Shown here: positions 39,280 through 48,628 of the stretch, piece by piece
How the letters are laid out: each line of letters opens with the position of its first letter
Position numbering within the stretch: position 1 is the first letter of the stretch
Assembly: GCA_902805545.1 (NCBI GenBank)
Contig: CADCTD010000002.1
Span: forward strand, 1 to 64,000
Length of the DNA stretch: 64,000 nucleotides
Source: an uncultured Craurococcus sp.
Lineage (GTDB): Bacteria; Pseudomonadota; Alphaproteobacteria; Acetobacterales; Acetobacteraceae
Reading direction: 5' to 3'
Program-made: the position numbers and the translations under genes
The notes under the pieces: generated by a model
Databases searched by the model: none
What the model saw: the letters and a program-made list of their open reading frames with translations, nothing else
What the model was told of the DNA's origin: nothing

Positions 39280-40250
39280 CCGCCTTCCTGCTCCGCCGAC
39301 TGATCCAGGCCGCGGCCGTCGTCCTCGTCATGTCGCTGCTGGTCTTCCTCGGCGTCTTCGCGGTCGGCGATCCGGTCGAGATCCTCATCAGCCCCGAGGC
39401 GGACCAGTTCGAGCGCGAGCGCGCGGTCAAGGCGCTCGGCCTCGACTTGCCGCTCTGGCAGCAGTACCTGGTCTTCCTCGGCAATGCGCTGCAGGGCGAC
39501 CTCGGCCGCTCCTTCGTCTTCAACGAGCCGGCGCTGAAGCTCATCCTCGAGCGCATGCCGGCAACCCTCGAGCTCGCCATCGGCGCCACCATCGCGGCGC
39601 TGGTCATCGGCCTGCCGCTCGGCCTCTATGCGGGGCTGAGGCCGAACGGGGCGCTCAGCAAGGGCATCATGGCGACGAGCATCCTCGGCTTCTCGCTGCC
39701 GACCTTCTGGGTCGGGCTGATGCTCATCATGGTCTTCGCCGTGCAGCTCGGCTGGCTGCCGAGCACGGGCCGGGGCGAGACGGTGACCATCCTCGGCACG
39801 CGCTGGTCCTTCCTCACCAGCGACGGCATCGCCCATCTCATCATGCCGGCGCTGAACCTGGCACTGTTCAAGATCAGCCTCGTCATCCGCCTCACCCGCG
39901 CGGGCGTGCGGGAGACGATGCTGATGGACTACGTGAAGTTCGCCCGTGCCAAGGGGCTCTCGCCCGCCCGCGTCACCTTCGTGCATGTCTTCAAGAACAT
40001 CCTGATCCCGGTCGTGACCGTGGTCGGGCTGGAGTTCGGCGGGACGATCGCCTTCTCGGTGGTGACGGAGAGCGTCTTCGCCTGGCCGGGGATGGGCAAG
40101 CTCATCATCGACAGCATCAACGTGCTCGACCGGCCGGTGATGGTCGCCTACCTGATGATGATCGTGCTGCTCTTCATCACCATCAACCTCGTCGTCGACC
40201 TCACCTATTCCCTGCTCGATCCCCGCGTCCGGCTGGAGGGCAAGCAATGA
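39276..40250 (+). CDS. Dipeptide-type ABC transporter permease (DppB-like)
   Basis: A 324-residue inner-membrane permease: six predicted membrane segments, starting FLLRRLIQAAAVVLVMSLL, with the periplasmic NPL-like segment and the EAA loop at about residues 210-235 (TRAGVRETMLMDYVKFARAKG). C-terminal LIIDSINVLDRPVMVAYLM and VDLTYSLLDPRVRL are family-typical. It is coupled to both neighbours by 4-base overlaps. Confidence 0.94.
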   Translation: MTAFLLRRLIQAAAVVLVMSLLVFLGVFAVGDPVEILISPEADQFERERAVKALGLDLPLWQQYLVFLGNALQGDLGRSFVFNEPALKLILERMPATLELAIGATIAALVIGLPLGLYAGLRPNGALSKGIMATSILGFSLPTFWVGLMLIMVFAVQLGWLPSTGRGETVTILGTRWSFLTSDGIAHLIMPALNLALFKISLVIRLTRAGVRETMLMDYVKFARAKGLSPARVTFVHVFKNILIPVVTVVGLEFGGTIAFSVVTESVFAWPGMGKLIIDSINVLDRPVMVAYLMMIVLLFITINLVVDLTYSLLDPRVRLEGKQ

Positions 40251-41167
40251 GCAGCACCACGATCGGCGCCGCCCCCGCGGCACCGGCCCCGAAGGTCGAG
40301 ACGCCCTTCCAGCGCTTCGTCTCGGAATTCGCCGCCTCCCGCATCGCGCTCCTCGGGCTGGTGGTGTTCCTGGCCATCGTCGCCATCGCGGTGCTGGCGC
40401 CCTGGATCGCGCCGCAGAATCCCTACGACCTCGCCCAGCTCGACATCATGGACGGGCGGATGGAGCCGGGCACGGTGGGCGGCGCCGGCTTCACCTTCTG
40501 GCTCGGCACCGATGACCAGGGGCGGGACATGCTCTCCGGCATCATGTACGGGCTGCGCATCTCGCTGATGGTGGGCGCAGGCTCGGCCATCATCGCCTGC
40601 CTGGTCGGCGCCTCGCTCGGGATGCTGGCCGCCTATGCCGGCGGGCGGACGGACAGCCTGATCATGCGGCTGGTCGACCTGCAGCTCTCCTTCCCGGCCA
40701 TCCTCGCGGCGCTGATGATCCTCGCCTTCCTCGGCAAGGGCATCTTCAACGTCGTGCTCGCGCTCGTCATCGTCGAATGGGCCTATTACGCCCGGACGGT
40801 GCGCGGCTCGGCGCTGGTCGAGCGGCGGCGGGAATATATCGAGGCGGCGCAATGCCTCGCCCTGCCGACGCGGCGCATCATCTTCCGCCACCTGCTGCCG
40901 AACTGCCTGCCGCCGCTGATCGTCGTCGGCACCATGCAGGTCGCGCGCGCCATCGCGCTGGAGGCGACGCTCTCCTTCCTCGGCCTCGGCGTGCCGATCA
41001 CCGAGCCCTCGCTCGGCCTCCTCATCTCCAATGGCTACGAGTACATGCTGAGCGGAAAATACTGGATCAGTTTCTATCCCGGCATCGCCCTGCTGGTCAC
41101 CATCGTCTCGATCAACCTGGTCGGCGACCAGCTGCGCGACGTGCTGAACCCGAGGCTGAAGCGGTGA
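40247..41167 (+). CDS. Dipeptide-type ABC transporter permease (DppC-like)
   Basis: A 306-residue inner-membrane permease with an Ala/Pro-rich cytoplasmic N-terminus (residues 1-20), LGTDDQGRDMLSGIMYGLR after the first helix (the DppC GTDxxGRD motif), and an EAA loop RRREYIEAAQCLALPTRR. It ends [15 protein letters not shown], the usual C-terminus. ATGA overlap with dppB and GTGA overlap with the first ATPase gene. Confidence 0.94.
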   Translation: MSSTTIGAAPAAPAPKVETPFQRFVSEFAASRIALLGLVVFLAIVAIAVLAPWIAPQNPYDLAQLDIMDGRMEPGTVGGAGFTFWLGTDDQGRDMLSGIMYGLRISLMVGAGSAIIACLVGASLGMLAAYAGGRTDSLIMRLVDLQLSFPAILAALMILAFLGKGIFNVVLALVIVEWAYYARTVRGSALVERRREYIEAAQCLALPTRRIIFRHLLPNCLPPLIVVGTMQVARAIALEATLSFLGLGVPITEPSLGLLISNGYEYMLSGKYWISFYPGIALLVTIVSINLVGDQLRDVLNPRLKR

Positions 41168-42144
41168 GCGCCCCCACCCTCGAAGTCCGCAACCTCAGGA
41201 CGCATTTCTTCACCCGCGGCGGCGTGGTGAAGGCGGTGGACGATGTCTCCTTCACGGTCGAGGCCGGCAAGGTCATGGGCCTCGTCGGCGAGAGTGGTTC
41301 GGGCAAGACCGTCACCGGATTCTCGATCATCGGCCTCGTCGACCCGCCGGGGCGGATCGCGGGCGGGCAGATCCTGTTCAAGGGGCGCGACCTGGCGACG
41401 CTGCCGGAAGCCGAGATGCGGGGCCTGCGCGGCAACCGCATCGCGATGATCTTCCAGGACCCGATGATGACGCTGAACCCGGTGCTGCGCATCGACACGC
41501 AGATGATCGAGACGGTGCAGGCCCATGAGAAGGTCAGCCGGGAGGAGGCGAGGCAGCGCGCGCGGGACGCGCTCGGCCAGGTCGGCATCCCGAGCCCGGA
41601 TGAGCGGCTCAAGGCCTATCCGCACCAATTCTCGGGCGGCATGCGCCAGCGCGTCGCCATCGCCATCGCGCTGCTGCACAAGCCGGACGTGATCGTGGCC
41701 GACGAGCCGACCACGGCGCTCGACGTGACCATCCAGGGCCAGATCCTCGCGGAGGCGCAGAAGCTCTGCGCCCAGTTCGGCACCGCACTGGTCTGGATCA
41801 CCCATGACCTCTCGGTCGTCGCCGGCCTCGCCGACGACATCGCGGTGATGTACGCGGGCAAGGTGGTGGAGAGCGGGCCGGTCGCGCAGGTGCTCGACGC
41901 GCCTCTGCATCCCTATACCCTCGGCCTGATCGGCAGCGTGCCGAGCCGCAACAAGCGCGGCGAGGCGCTGCGGCAGATCCCCGGCATGACGCCCTCCCTG
42001 CTCAACCTGCCGGCCGGATGCGCCTTCCGCTCCCGCTGCCCGCGGGCCGAGCCGGGCTGTGCCGAGCCGCCGCCCATGGCCGAGTACCGTCCGGGCCAGC
42101 ATGCCCGCTGCATCCACCCGCATCAGGAGGCCGTGGCAGCATGA
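41164..42144 (+). CDS. Dipeptide-type ABC transporter ATP-binding protein (DppD-like)
   Basis: A 326-residue ATPase starting with GTG. Walker A is [14 protein letters not shown], the signature is [12 protein letters not shown], Walker B is [14 protein letters not shown], and the switch is WITHDLSVV. The C-terminal oligopeptide extension has [14 protein letters not shown], with cysteines that bind an Fe-S cluster in some Dpp/Opp ATPases. It works with DppF-like. Confidence 0.94.
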   Translation: MSAPTLEVRNLRTHFFTRGGVVKAVDDVSFTVEAGKVMGLVGESGSGKTVTGFSIIGLVDPPGRIAGGQILFKGRDLATLPEAEMRGLRGNRIAMIFQDPMMTLNPVLRIDTQMIETVQAHEKVSREEARQRARDALGQVGIPSPDERLKAYPHQFSGGMRQRVAIAIALLHKPDVIVADEPTTALDVTIQGQILAEAQKLCAQFGTALVWITHDLSVVAGLADDIAVMYAGKVVESGPVAQVLDAPLHPYTLGLIGSVPSRNKRGEALRQIPGMTPSLLNLPAGCAFRSRCPRAEPGCAEPPPMAEYRPGQHARCIHPHQEAVAA

Positions 42145-43178
42145 GCGAGACCCTGACCGCGCCGCCCGCCGCGGAAACCCTCGCCGAGCCGATCATCGAG
42201 CTGCGGGGCGTCTCCAAGCGCTTCTCGAAGACGCTCGACTTCGCCGGGCGCCTCGCGCGGCGCCTGGGCGCCAATCTCCGCGACGAGGTGGTGCATGCGG
42301 TGGACGCCGTCGACCTCACCATCCGCAAGGGCGAGGTGGTGGGTCTCGTCGGCGAGAGCGGCTGCGGCAAGTCGACCCTCGGCCGCATGGTCGCCGGCAT
42401 CATGCCGCCGAGCGACGGGACGATCCTCTGGCGCGGCCGCGACCTGACGAGCCTCAATGGCGCGGAGGCGCGCGAGGCCAAGCTGCGCACGCAGATGATC
42501 TTCCAGGACCCCTATGCCTCGCTCAATCCGCGGCTGAAGGTGCAGGAGATCGTCGGCGAGGCACCGCAATTCCATGGCATGGCGAAGCGCGGCGAGATCG
42601 AATCCTATGTCGATGAGCAGCTTCGCCGCGCCGGCCTCGACCCGGCGCTGAAGGCGCGCTACCCGCACCAGTTCTCGGGCGGCCAGCGGCAGCGCATCGG
42701 CATCGCGCGCGCCCTTGCGGTGCAGCCGGAGTTCCTGGTCTGCGACGAGGCGGTGGCGGCGCTCGACGTCTCGATCCAGGCGCAGATCCTGAACCTCTTC
42801 ATGAAGCTGCGCCGGGAGCTCGACCTCACCTATCTCTTCATCAGCCATGATCTCGGCGTGGTGGAGCATCTCTCGGACCGCGTGGTGATCATGTATCTCG
42901 GCCGCGTGGTGGAGGAGGCGCCGGCGGAGGAGGTCTTCCGCAGCCCGAACCATCCCTATACCAAGGCGCTGCTCGCCGAGGTGCCGCGGATCGAGGCGCG
43001 GAAGCGCGCCTTCGCCGGGGTGAAGGGCGAGATTCCCTCGCCATTGAACCCGCCCTCGGGCTGCCATTTCCATCCGCGCTGCCCCTTCGCCTTCGACCGC
43101 TGCCGGGTGGAGCGGCCGGCGCTGCAGCAGGTCGGCACGGGGCATCGCAGCGCCTGCCACCTGAACGACGCCGCATGA
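42141..43178 (+). CDS. Dipeptide-type ABC transporter ATP-binding protein (DppF-like)
   Basis: A 345-residue ATPase. Walker A is GESGCGKSTLGRM, Q-loop is IFQDPYASLNPRLKV, the signature is FSGGQRQRIGIA, and Walker B reads LVCDEAVAALDVS (Ala instead of the usual Pro after the catalytic Glu). ISHDLGVVEHLSDR is the switch. The C-terminal GCHFHPRCPFAFDRC extension is typical. An insertion FSKTLDFAGRLARRLG sits before Walker A, as in many DppF. It closes the transporter part of the operon. Confidence 0.94.
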   Translation: MSETLTAPPAAETLAEPIIELRGVSKRFSKTLDFAGRLARRLGANLRDEVVHAVDAVDLTIRKGEVVGLVGESGCGKSTLGRMVAGIMPPSDGTILWRGRDLTSLNGAEAREAKLRTQMIFQDPYASLNPRLKVQEIVGEAPQFHGMAKRGEIESYVDEQLRRAGLDPALKARYPHQFSGGQRQRIGIARALAVQPEFLVCDEAVAALDVSIQAQILNLFMKLRRELDLTYLFISHDLGVVEHLSDRVVIMYLGRVVEEAPAEEVFRSPNHPYTKALLAEVPRIEARKRAFAGVKGEIPSPLNPPSGCHFHPRCPFAFDRCRVERPALQQVGTGHRSACHLNDAA

Positions 43179-43297
43179 GGGGCGCGGTCCTCCTCGCCCT
43201 GCTGCTGCTCGCCGCCTGCCAGTCGGGCGGCACCAGCGGGCCCTATGTCGGCGGCGCGGCCGGCGCCACGATCCGCGAGGATCAGCGGCCGCGCTGA
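43175..43297 (+). CDS. Small lipoprotein, 40 residues (hypothetical)
   Basis: A 40-codon frame overlapping the last ATPase gene as ATGA. MRGAVLLALLLLAAC is a lipoprotein signal with lipobox Cys15; the mature part is only about 26 residues: QSGGTSGPYVGG, AAGATIRED, then QRPR. It ends within the 3' part of the convergent MFS gene (16-base overlap). The coupling to the transporter operon suggests co-expression; function unknown. Confidence 0.65.
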   Translation: MRGAVLLALLLLAACQSGGTSGPYVGGAAGATIREDQRPR

Positions 43298-44460
43298 GCC
43301 GCCGCCAGGGCGAAGCAGGCGGCGCCGAAGGCCCCGAGCCCGGCCAGCAGCCAGGGCACGGGGCCATAGCCCCAGGTGCCTTCAGAGATCAGGGCGATCA
43401 GCACCGGCGCGAGCGTCCGCGGCAGCACCGTCACCGCGCTCAGCGCGCCGGTGATGGCGCCGTAGCCCTCGCGGCCCAGGATCTCGGCGACGCCGGCGGC
43501 GCGGACGATGGTCATCAGCCCATCCGCCACCGCCCAGGCGAGGATGTAGATCAGCAACCAGGCGAATTCGGGCGGCGCCAGCCCGAGCGCCAGCATGGCG
43601 ACGGGGACGAGGGCGGAGGCCAGGCGCCCGACGCCCCGCATCGTCACCCGCCGCCCGAGCGCGAAGAGCGCCAGCCGCGCCGCCACCTGGAAGGGCCCGT
43701 GCAGCGAGACGAGGGCGATCACCGAGGCCTCCGGCAGGCCCCGCTCGCGCAGCAGGGGGATGGCATGGGCGCCGAGCCCGACGCCGATGAAGGCATGTGC
43801 CGCCAGCGCACCGGCGAGGCCGAGGAAGGCCGGGCTCCGCATCGCCCGGCCGAGATCGAAGCTGCCGCTGCCCTTGGCCTCCGCCCGCACCGCATCCGGC
43901 GGCAGTAGCCAGAGCGCCAGCAGGCCGGGGATGGCCTGCAGCCCCGCCAGCACCAGCAGCGCCTCGCGCCATCCGAGCCGCTCGATCAGCAGCGCGGTGA
44001 GCGGGACGAAGAGCGTGGCGGTGAAGCCGGTGATGAAGGTGATGCCGGTGATGGCGCGCACCGGCTCCCGCGCCTGCGCCACCACCACCGCCATGGCCGG
44101 GCTCCAGAGCGCCGTCGCCTGGGCGAGGCCCATCGCCGCCCAGATCGCCCAATAGGCCGGGAGGCTCGAGACCTGTGACCAGGCCGCCAGCAGCGCGGCG
44201 CCTCCCCAGCCGCCGAGCGCCAGCATCCATCGCCCGCCGCGCCGGTCCACCCAGCGCCCGGCCGGCACGGCGGCGAGGCCGGAGACGAGCAAGGCGAGCG
44301 TCAGCCCGGCATTGAACTCCGTGCTCGTCCAGCCAAGCTCCGCCTCGATCGGCGCGCCGAAGAGCGGGAAGGCCGAGAAGAGCGTGCCCCACCCGATCAG
44401 CTGGCCGATGGCGATGCAGAGGATGAGGCGGCGATCCGAAGCGGGCGGGCTGCCTTCCAT
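43282..44460 (-). CDS. MFS transporter
   Basis: A 392-residue polytopic membrane protein, about 12 hydrophobic segments. FNAGLTLALLVSGLAAVPAG then RWVDRRGGRWML is the MFS motif A between TM2 and TM3 (D-R-x-G-R-R type). YWAIWAAMGLAQATALW and FITGFTATLFVPLTALLIE follow. It belongs to a broad monocarboxylate/aromatic-acid-like group; the substrate is unknown. It precedes nadK on the other side by 23 bases, with nadK upstream in transcription. Confidence 0.85.
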   Translation of the reverse strand: MEGSPPASDRRLILCIAIGQLIGWGTLFSAFPLFGAPIEAELGWTSTEFNAGLTLALLVSGLAAVPAGRWVDRRGGRWMLALGGWGGAALLAAWSQVSSLPAYWAIWAAMGLAQATALWSPAMAVVVAQAREPVRAITGITFITGFTATLFVPLTALLIERLGWREALLVLAGLQAIPGLLALWLLPPDAVRAEAKGSGSFDLGRAMRSPAFLGLAGALAAHAFIGVGLGAHAIPLLRERGLPEASVIALVSLHGPFQVAARLALFALGRRVTMRGVGRLASALVPVAMLALGLAPPEFAWLLIYILAWAVADGLMTIVRAAGVAEILGREGYGAITGALSAVTVLPRTLAPVLIALISEGTWGYGPVPWLLAGLGAFGAACFALAAAQRGR

Positions 44461-44483
44461 GCGCGATGCCTGGCCGAGGCGCC

Positions 44484-45302
44484 TCAGACCGTGAACTGCT
44501 CGGCGATGATCCGCTCGCTCAGCCCATGGTCCGGGTCGAAGAGCAGGGTGAGGGCCATGCTGCGATCCTCCCGCACCTCGACGCGGCGCACGTCGCGCAC
44601 CTCGGTATAGTCGGCGACGGCAGCGACCGGGCGCTTCGAACCTTCGAGGATCTCGAAGACCACGGCGGCGTCCCCCGGCAGCAATGCGCCGCGCCAGCGC
44701 CGCGGGCGGAAGGCGGAGATGGGCGTCAGCGGCAGGAGGTTGGCGCCGAGCGGCACGATCGGGCCATGCGCCGAGAGGTTGTAGGCGGTGCTGCCGGCCG
44801 GCGTCGCCACCAGCACGCCGTCGCAGATGAGTTCCGCCAGGCGCTCCTTGCCATCGACCAGAATGCGGATCTTCGCCGCCTGCCGCGTCTCCCGCAGCAA
44901 GGAGACCTCGTTGATCGCCGGCGCCTCGCGCACCGTGCCATCGGCCGAGGTGGCGCGCATGCGCAGGGGATGCAGCGTCGCCGCCTGGGACTCGGCCAGG
45001 CGCTCGGCCAGCGCCTCCTCGCGGTAGTCGTTCATCAGGAAGCCGACGCTGCCGCAATTCATCCCGTAGACAGGAAGGTTGCGGCCGAGCAGCCGGTGCT
45101 GCGTCTCCAGCATGCAGCCATCGCCGCCGAGGGAGACGACGGCGCGGGCGCGTTCCAGCGGCGCGTCGCCGTAGCGGGCGATCAGCCGCGCCTTGGCGGC
45201 CGCCGCGATCTCCGTGGCGGCGGCGAAGAAGGCGATGCGCCCGGTGAAATCCGCCGGCACCAGGCTGACCGGCTGGGGGAAGGGCGCCGGCACGGGCTCC
45301 AT
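44484..45302 (-). CDS. nadK: NAD kinase
   Basis: A 272-residue enzyme that phosphorylates NAD to [19 protein letters not shown] is the GGDG nucleotide motif, [10 protein letters not shown] and INEVSLLRE the second, and [20 protein letters not shown] the conserved glycine-rich region. ATG 45302 shares a base with the upstream gene's stop (TGATG), so it is coupled to the nitrilase-family gene. Confidence 0.93.
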   Translation of the reverse strand: MEPVPAPFPQPVSLVPADFTGRIAFFAAATEIAAAAKARLIARYGDAPLERARAVVSLGGDGCMLETQHRLLGRNLPVYGMNCGSVGFLMNDYREEALAERLAESQAATLHPLRMRATSADGTVREAPAINEVSLLRETRQAAKIRILVDGKERLAELICDGVLVATPAGSTAYNLSAHGPIVPLGANLLPLTPISAFRPRRWRGALLPGDAAVVFEILEGSKRPVAAVADYTEVRDVRRVEVREDRSMALTLLFDPDHGLSERIIAEQFTV

Positions 45303-46177
45303 CACGCGCCGCGCGCCGCGGCGTCGAGGTCGATGCGCCGTGCGGCGCGATGCTCCATCACCGGCATGTCGCGCCGGACGCGCGCGGTGATGGCCGGGTC
45401 GATCCGCGCCGTCGCCCAGCCGGTGCCGTCGGAGGCGCGGGCGACGACATGCCCCCAGGGGTCCGCCACCAGGGAATGCCCGTAAACCGAGCGCGGCTGC
45501 CCGCGCTCGAGGTACTGGCCGGTGGAGGCGGCGGCGACGATCCAGCACTGGGTCTCGATCGCACGCGCCTTCAGCAGCGGCTCCCAATGGTCCTTGCCGG
45601 TCTGCAGGGTGAAGTTGGAGGGGACGAGGATCGCCTCCGCCCCCATGCGCCGCAGCGCCACGTAGTGCTCGGCGAAGCGCATGTCGTAGCAGATGGTGCA
45701 GCCGAAGGTGATGCCGCCCGCGGCGAAGGTCACCAGCCGGTCGCCGGCGCCGTAGAGGGCGCTCTCGCGGTAGCCGGTGCCGTCGGGGGCCACGATGTCG
45801 AACATGTGGATCTTGCGGTAGCGGGCGGCCTCGCGCCCCTCCGGGTCGAAGACGACCGTGGTGTTGTAGAGCTTCTCCGGGTCGTCGCCCGGGCCAGGCG
45901 CCTCGATCATCGAGCCGCCGTGGAGATGGATGCCGTGGCCGCGGGCAAGGCCGCGCATCAGCTCATAGGCCGCGCCGCCCGTCTCGCCGGGCGCGGGCAG
46001 CATCTCGGCCGCCGCCTGCCGGCTCTCCCGACCGCCGCCGAGATTGGTCCAGGTCTCGGGGAGGGAGACGAGGCCGGGCCGGTCCGCCGCCACCGCCGCC
46101 TCGATCAGCCGCCGCGCCTGGTCGAGATTGGCCTGCTTCTCGCTGCCCTGGTTCATCTGGATGACGCTGACGCGCAT
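45302..46177 (-). CDS. Nitrilase-superfamily carbon-nitrogen hydrolase
   Basis: A 291-residue amidase with the Glu-Lys-Cys triad: [11 protein letters not shown] (Glu), YRKIHMFDI (Lys) and [14 protein letters not shown] (Cys). It resembles Nit1/Nit2-type omega-amidases or deaminated glutathione amidases, which remove damaged metabolites; the exact substrate is not certain. It ends exactly at the start of nadK. Confidence 0.88.
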   Translation of the reverse strand: MRVSVIQMNQGSEKQANLDQARRLIEAAVAADRPGLVSLPETWTNLGGGRESRQAAAEMLPAPGETGGAAYELMRGLARGHGIHLHGGSMIEAPGPGDDPEKLYNTTVVFDPEGREAARYRKIHMFDIVAPDGTGYRESALYGAGDRLVTFAAGGITFGCTICYDMRFAEHYVALRRMGAEAILVPSNFTLQTGKDHWEPLLKARAIETQCWIVAAASTGQYLERGQPRSVYGHSLVADPWGHVVARASDGTGWATARIDPAITARVRRDMPVMEHRAARRIDLDAAARGA

Positions 46178-46238
46178 CGCCCCACTCCGCCGGATGGGCG
46201 CATCAAGCCCCGGCGGGGGGCCAAGGGCAAGCCTCGGC

Positions 46239-46580
46239 TCAGTCGATCCGGGGCTCCGCGCGGCCGCGGCGGGAGGCCTCCTGCCAGGAGGGCTGCCGCC
46301 TCGGCTCAGGCTGGGCCGGCGGCAGGTCCATCCAGTCCTCGGAGACGGTGCTGCGGCGCGGCGCATCGGCGAGGCGCATGGCGATCAGCCGCAGCTCGCC
46401 CTGGATCTCGTCGAGCTGCGCCTCGACCGTGTCGAGCCGCCCCTTCAGCCCGAAGACGCTGAAGGGCATCAGCAGGTAGGCGAGGCCGACCAGCAGCAGG
46501 ACGAGGAGCGCGAGCAGCCCCGTCCAGTCCGGCAGGCCGGGGATGGCGAGGCGGGATGCCAGATCCTGCAGCAGGGCCAT
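46239..46580 (-). CDS. Small single-span membrane protein with coiled coil (hypothetical)
   Basis: A 113-residue protein: an N-terminal amphipathic part, one membrane span (TGLLALLVLLLVGLAYLLM, about residues 20-38), a coiled-coil-like stretch LKGRLDTVEAQLDEIQGEL, and a disordered Pro/Arg-rich tail. The start is 4 bases after the moaA stop, so it is in the moaA transcript. No family recognised. Confidence 0.7.
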   Translation of the reverse strand: MALLQDLASRLAIPGLPDWTGLLALLVLLLVGLAYLLMPFSVFGLKGRLDTVEAQLDEIQGELRLIAMRLADAPRRSTVSEDWMDLPPAQPEPRRQPSWQEASRRGRAEPRID

Positions 46581-46584
46581 GGGG

Positions 46585-47577
46585 TCAGCCTCCGGTCACG
46601 CTCATGTGGCGGGCGACGGCCGGCCGGGCCTCGCGCCGCTCGATGACGAAGTCATGACCCTTCGGCTTCCGCAGCATCGCCGCCTCGATCGCCGCGCGGA
46701 GGCCCTCGTCGCCGGCCCCGGGGTCGCGCAGCACCTGGCGCAGGTCCGCCGCATCCTCCTGGCCGAGGCACATGTACAGGGTGCCGGTGCAGGTCAGGCG
46801 GACGCGGTTGCAGCTTTCGCAGAAGTTATGCGTCATCGGGGTGATGAAGCCGATCCGCCTTCCGGTTTCCTTAACCGTGTAGTACCGGGCCGGGCCGCCG
46901 GTGCGGTAATCCGTCGGCTCCAGCGTCCAGTGCTCGCGCAGCCGGTCCCGCACCGCGGAGAGGGGCAGGTACTGGTCCATCCGGTCGCCGGTGATTTCGC
47001 CAAGCGGCATGGTCTCGATGAGGGTGAGGTCGAAGCCGTGCTCGCCGCACCAGGCCAACATGCGGTCGTACTCGCCCTCGTTCACGCCCTTCAATGCGAC
47101 GGCATTGATCTTCACCGCGAGCCCGGCTGCCTTGGCGGCGAAGATGCCGTCCAGCGTCTGGCCGATCTCGCCCCAGCGCGTCACCGCCTTGAACACGCCT
47201 GGGTCCAGCGTATCGAGCGAGACGTTGATGCGGCGCACGCCGGCCGCACGGAGGTCATCCGCCATCTTCGGCAGCTGGGTGCCATTGGTGGTGATGGTGA
47301 GCTCCTTGAGCCCCCCTTCGCCGATGCGCCCGCCGAGGCTGCGGATCAGGCTGATGACGCCCCGCCGCACGAGCGGCTCGCCCCCGGTCAACCGGATCTT
47401 CTCGACGCCGAGGCCGATGAAGGCACCGCAGAGCCGGTCCAGCTCCTCGAGCGTCAGCACCTCCCGCTTCGGCAGGAAGGTCATGTCCTCCGCCATGCAG
47501 TAGACGCAGCGAAGGTCGCAACGGTCGGTCACCGAGACGCGGAGGTAAGAGATCCGTCGGCCGAACGGATCGATCAT
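46585..47577 (-). CDS. moaA: GTP 3',8-cyclase (molybdenum cofactor biosynthesis)
   Basis: A 330-residue radical SAM enzyme that, with MoaC, converts GTP to cyclic pyranopterin monophosphate. The N-terminal cluster is [11 protein letters not shown] (CxxxCxxC); the C-terminal cluster has [13 protein letters not shown] and a further Cys. [12 protein letters not shown] is the SAM GGEP motif. The protein ends in the conserved Gly-Gly (SVTGG) needed for activity. Other moa genes are not in the window. Confidence 0.96.
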   Translation of the reverse strand: MIDPFGRRISYLRVSVTDRCDLRCVYCMAEDMTFLPKREVLTLEELDRLCGAFIGLGVEKIRLTGGEPLVRRGVISLIRSLGGRIGEGGLKELTITTNGTQLPKMADDLRAAGVRRINVSLDTLDPGVFKAVTRWGEIGQTLDGIFAAKAAGLAVKINAVALKGVNEGEYDRMLAWCGEHGFDLTLIETMPLGEITGDRMDQYLPLSAVRDRLREHWTLEPTDYRTGGPARYYTVKETGRRIGFITPMTHNFCESCNRVRLTCTGTLYMCLGQEDAADLRQVLRDPGAGDEGLRAAIEAAMLRKPKGHDFVIERREARPAVARHMSVTGG

Positions 47578-47674
47578 GGACGGGCTTCCCTTGGGGAGGA
47601 TGGGTCTGTTTTGTACATTTGGGCCACGACCCCCATCGCCCGCAACCCCCCGGCCCCCGCGGCGCAGCCCCGCG

Positions 47675-47854
47675 TCAGGGCCATGGCTCGGCCAGGGGCT
47701 CGAGCGTCACCACGGCGGCATTGATCAGGACCTTGCCGGCATGCTCGAAATTGACCGTCACCCGGTCCCCGACGACCGACTGGATCTGGCCGATCCCCCA
47801 ATCGGGCTGGCCGGGATGGCGCACCCGCATGCCTGGCTCGAATAGGCTCGGCAC
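47675..47854 (-). CDS. DUF3553-like small protein
   Basis: A 59-residue protein with [35 protein letters not shown] and NAAVVTLEP, which I recognise as the DUF3553 pattern, a short beta-barrel-like domain also fused to UvrD-type helicases elsewhere. The GTG at 47854 is preceded on the minus strand by a consensus AGGAGG with 7-base spacing, so I prefer it to in-frame starts further upstream. It is divergent from chpT over 86 bases. Confidence 0.72.
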   Translation of the reverse strand: MPSLFEPGMRVRHPGQPDWGIGQIQSVVGDRVTVNFEHAGKVLINAAVVTLEPLAEPWP

Positions 47855-47940
47855 CTCTGGTCCTCCTGCAGGACAGACCGTGCAACGCTTCGCTAACGTC
47901 AACAGGGTAGCCCATGGGGCGGCCTACAGGAAACCCGCCC

Positions 47941-48561
47941 ATGACGCCTCCTTCTGACACCAGCCTGGCACGGACGCTCTGCGCCCGGCTCTGCCACGAC
48001 CTCAGCGGCGCGATCGGTAGCCTCGCGGGCGCGCTCGACCTGTTGCCGGAGGGCGGGGAGGAACTGCTCGAGGTGGCGCAGGAGAGTGCCGCCGCGCTGC
48101 GCCAGCGTCTCCGCCTCTTCAGCGCCGCCTGGGGCGGGCCGACCGAGGCGCTGCAGCCGGCGGCGATGGCGGAGCTGCTGGCCGGTGCCCCGGCCGCGCC
48201 GCGCGTGCGGTTCGACCTGGCAGGGCTGGAGCCGGCGGTGGCGCTGCCGGCGCCGCTCGTCCCGATCGCGCTCAATGCCGCGTTGCTCGCCGCCGAGGCC
48301 CTGCCGCGCGGCGGCACGGTGCGGCTCTCCGGCTCGCCGCTGGATGGGCTGGTGGTGTTGCCGGCGGCCGATCTCGGCGCCCCGCCCGCGGCCTGGCCCG
48401 CTGGCTTCCTTGCCGTGATTGCGGGCCAGGCACAGCCCTCGCCCGGCCCGCGGGAGGTGCTGGGGCCGCTGCTCCACGCCCTGGTGGCCGAAGCGGGCTG
48501 GAGCGCAAGCCTCGCATTGGGGGCGGCCCAGGCGGCGCCGCTGCTGCTCACGCCGCGCTGA
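47941..48561 (+). CDS. chpT: ChpT-like histidine phosphotransferase
   Basis: A 206-residue protein whose first helix reads LCARLCHDLSGAIGSLAGALD, with the phosphorylatable His19 in the H-D context typical of ChpT/Hpt dimers. The C-terminal half (LVPIALNAALLAAEALPRGG) resembles a degenerate HATPase domain. In alphaproteobacteria ChpT passes phosphate from CckA to CtrA and CpdR. Here it is 67 bases upstream of cheA and 5 kb from ctrA. CckA itself is not in the window. Confidence 0.85.
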   Translation: MTPPSDTSLARTLCARLCHDLSGAIGSLAGALDLLPEGGEELLEVAQESAAALRQRLRLFSAAWGGPTEALQPAAMAELLAGAPAAPRVRFDLAGLEPAVALPAPLVPIALNAALLAAEALPRGGTVRLSGSPLDGLVVLPAADLGAPPAAWPAGFLAVIAGQAQPSPGPREVLGPLLHALVAEAGWSASLALGAAQAAPLLLTPR

Positions 48562-48628
48562 GCGCCTTTACCGAATATTCGCGCCTTGAGGCGCAGTCTG
48601 CCTGCCGCAGACCGCCTCGAGGATCACC

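Noticed and set aside
42141..43178. Loss of activity in the second dipeptide-type ATPase because Walker B is DEA rather than DEP
   Set aside because: The catalytic Glu is present and the Pro is not essential; other motifs are complete.
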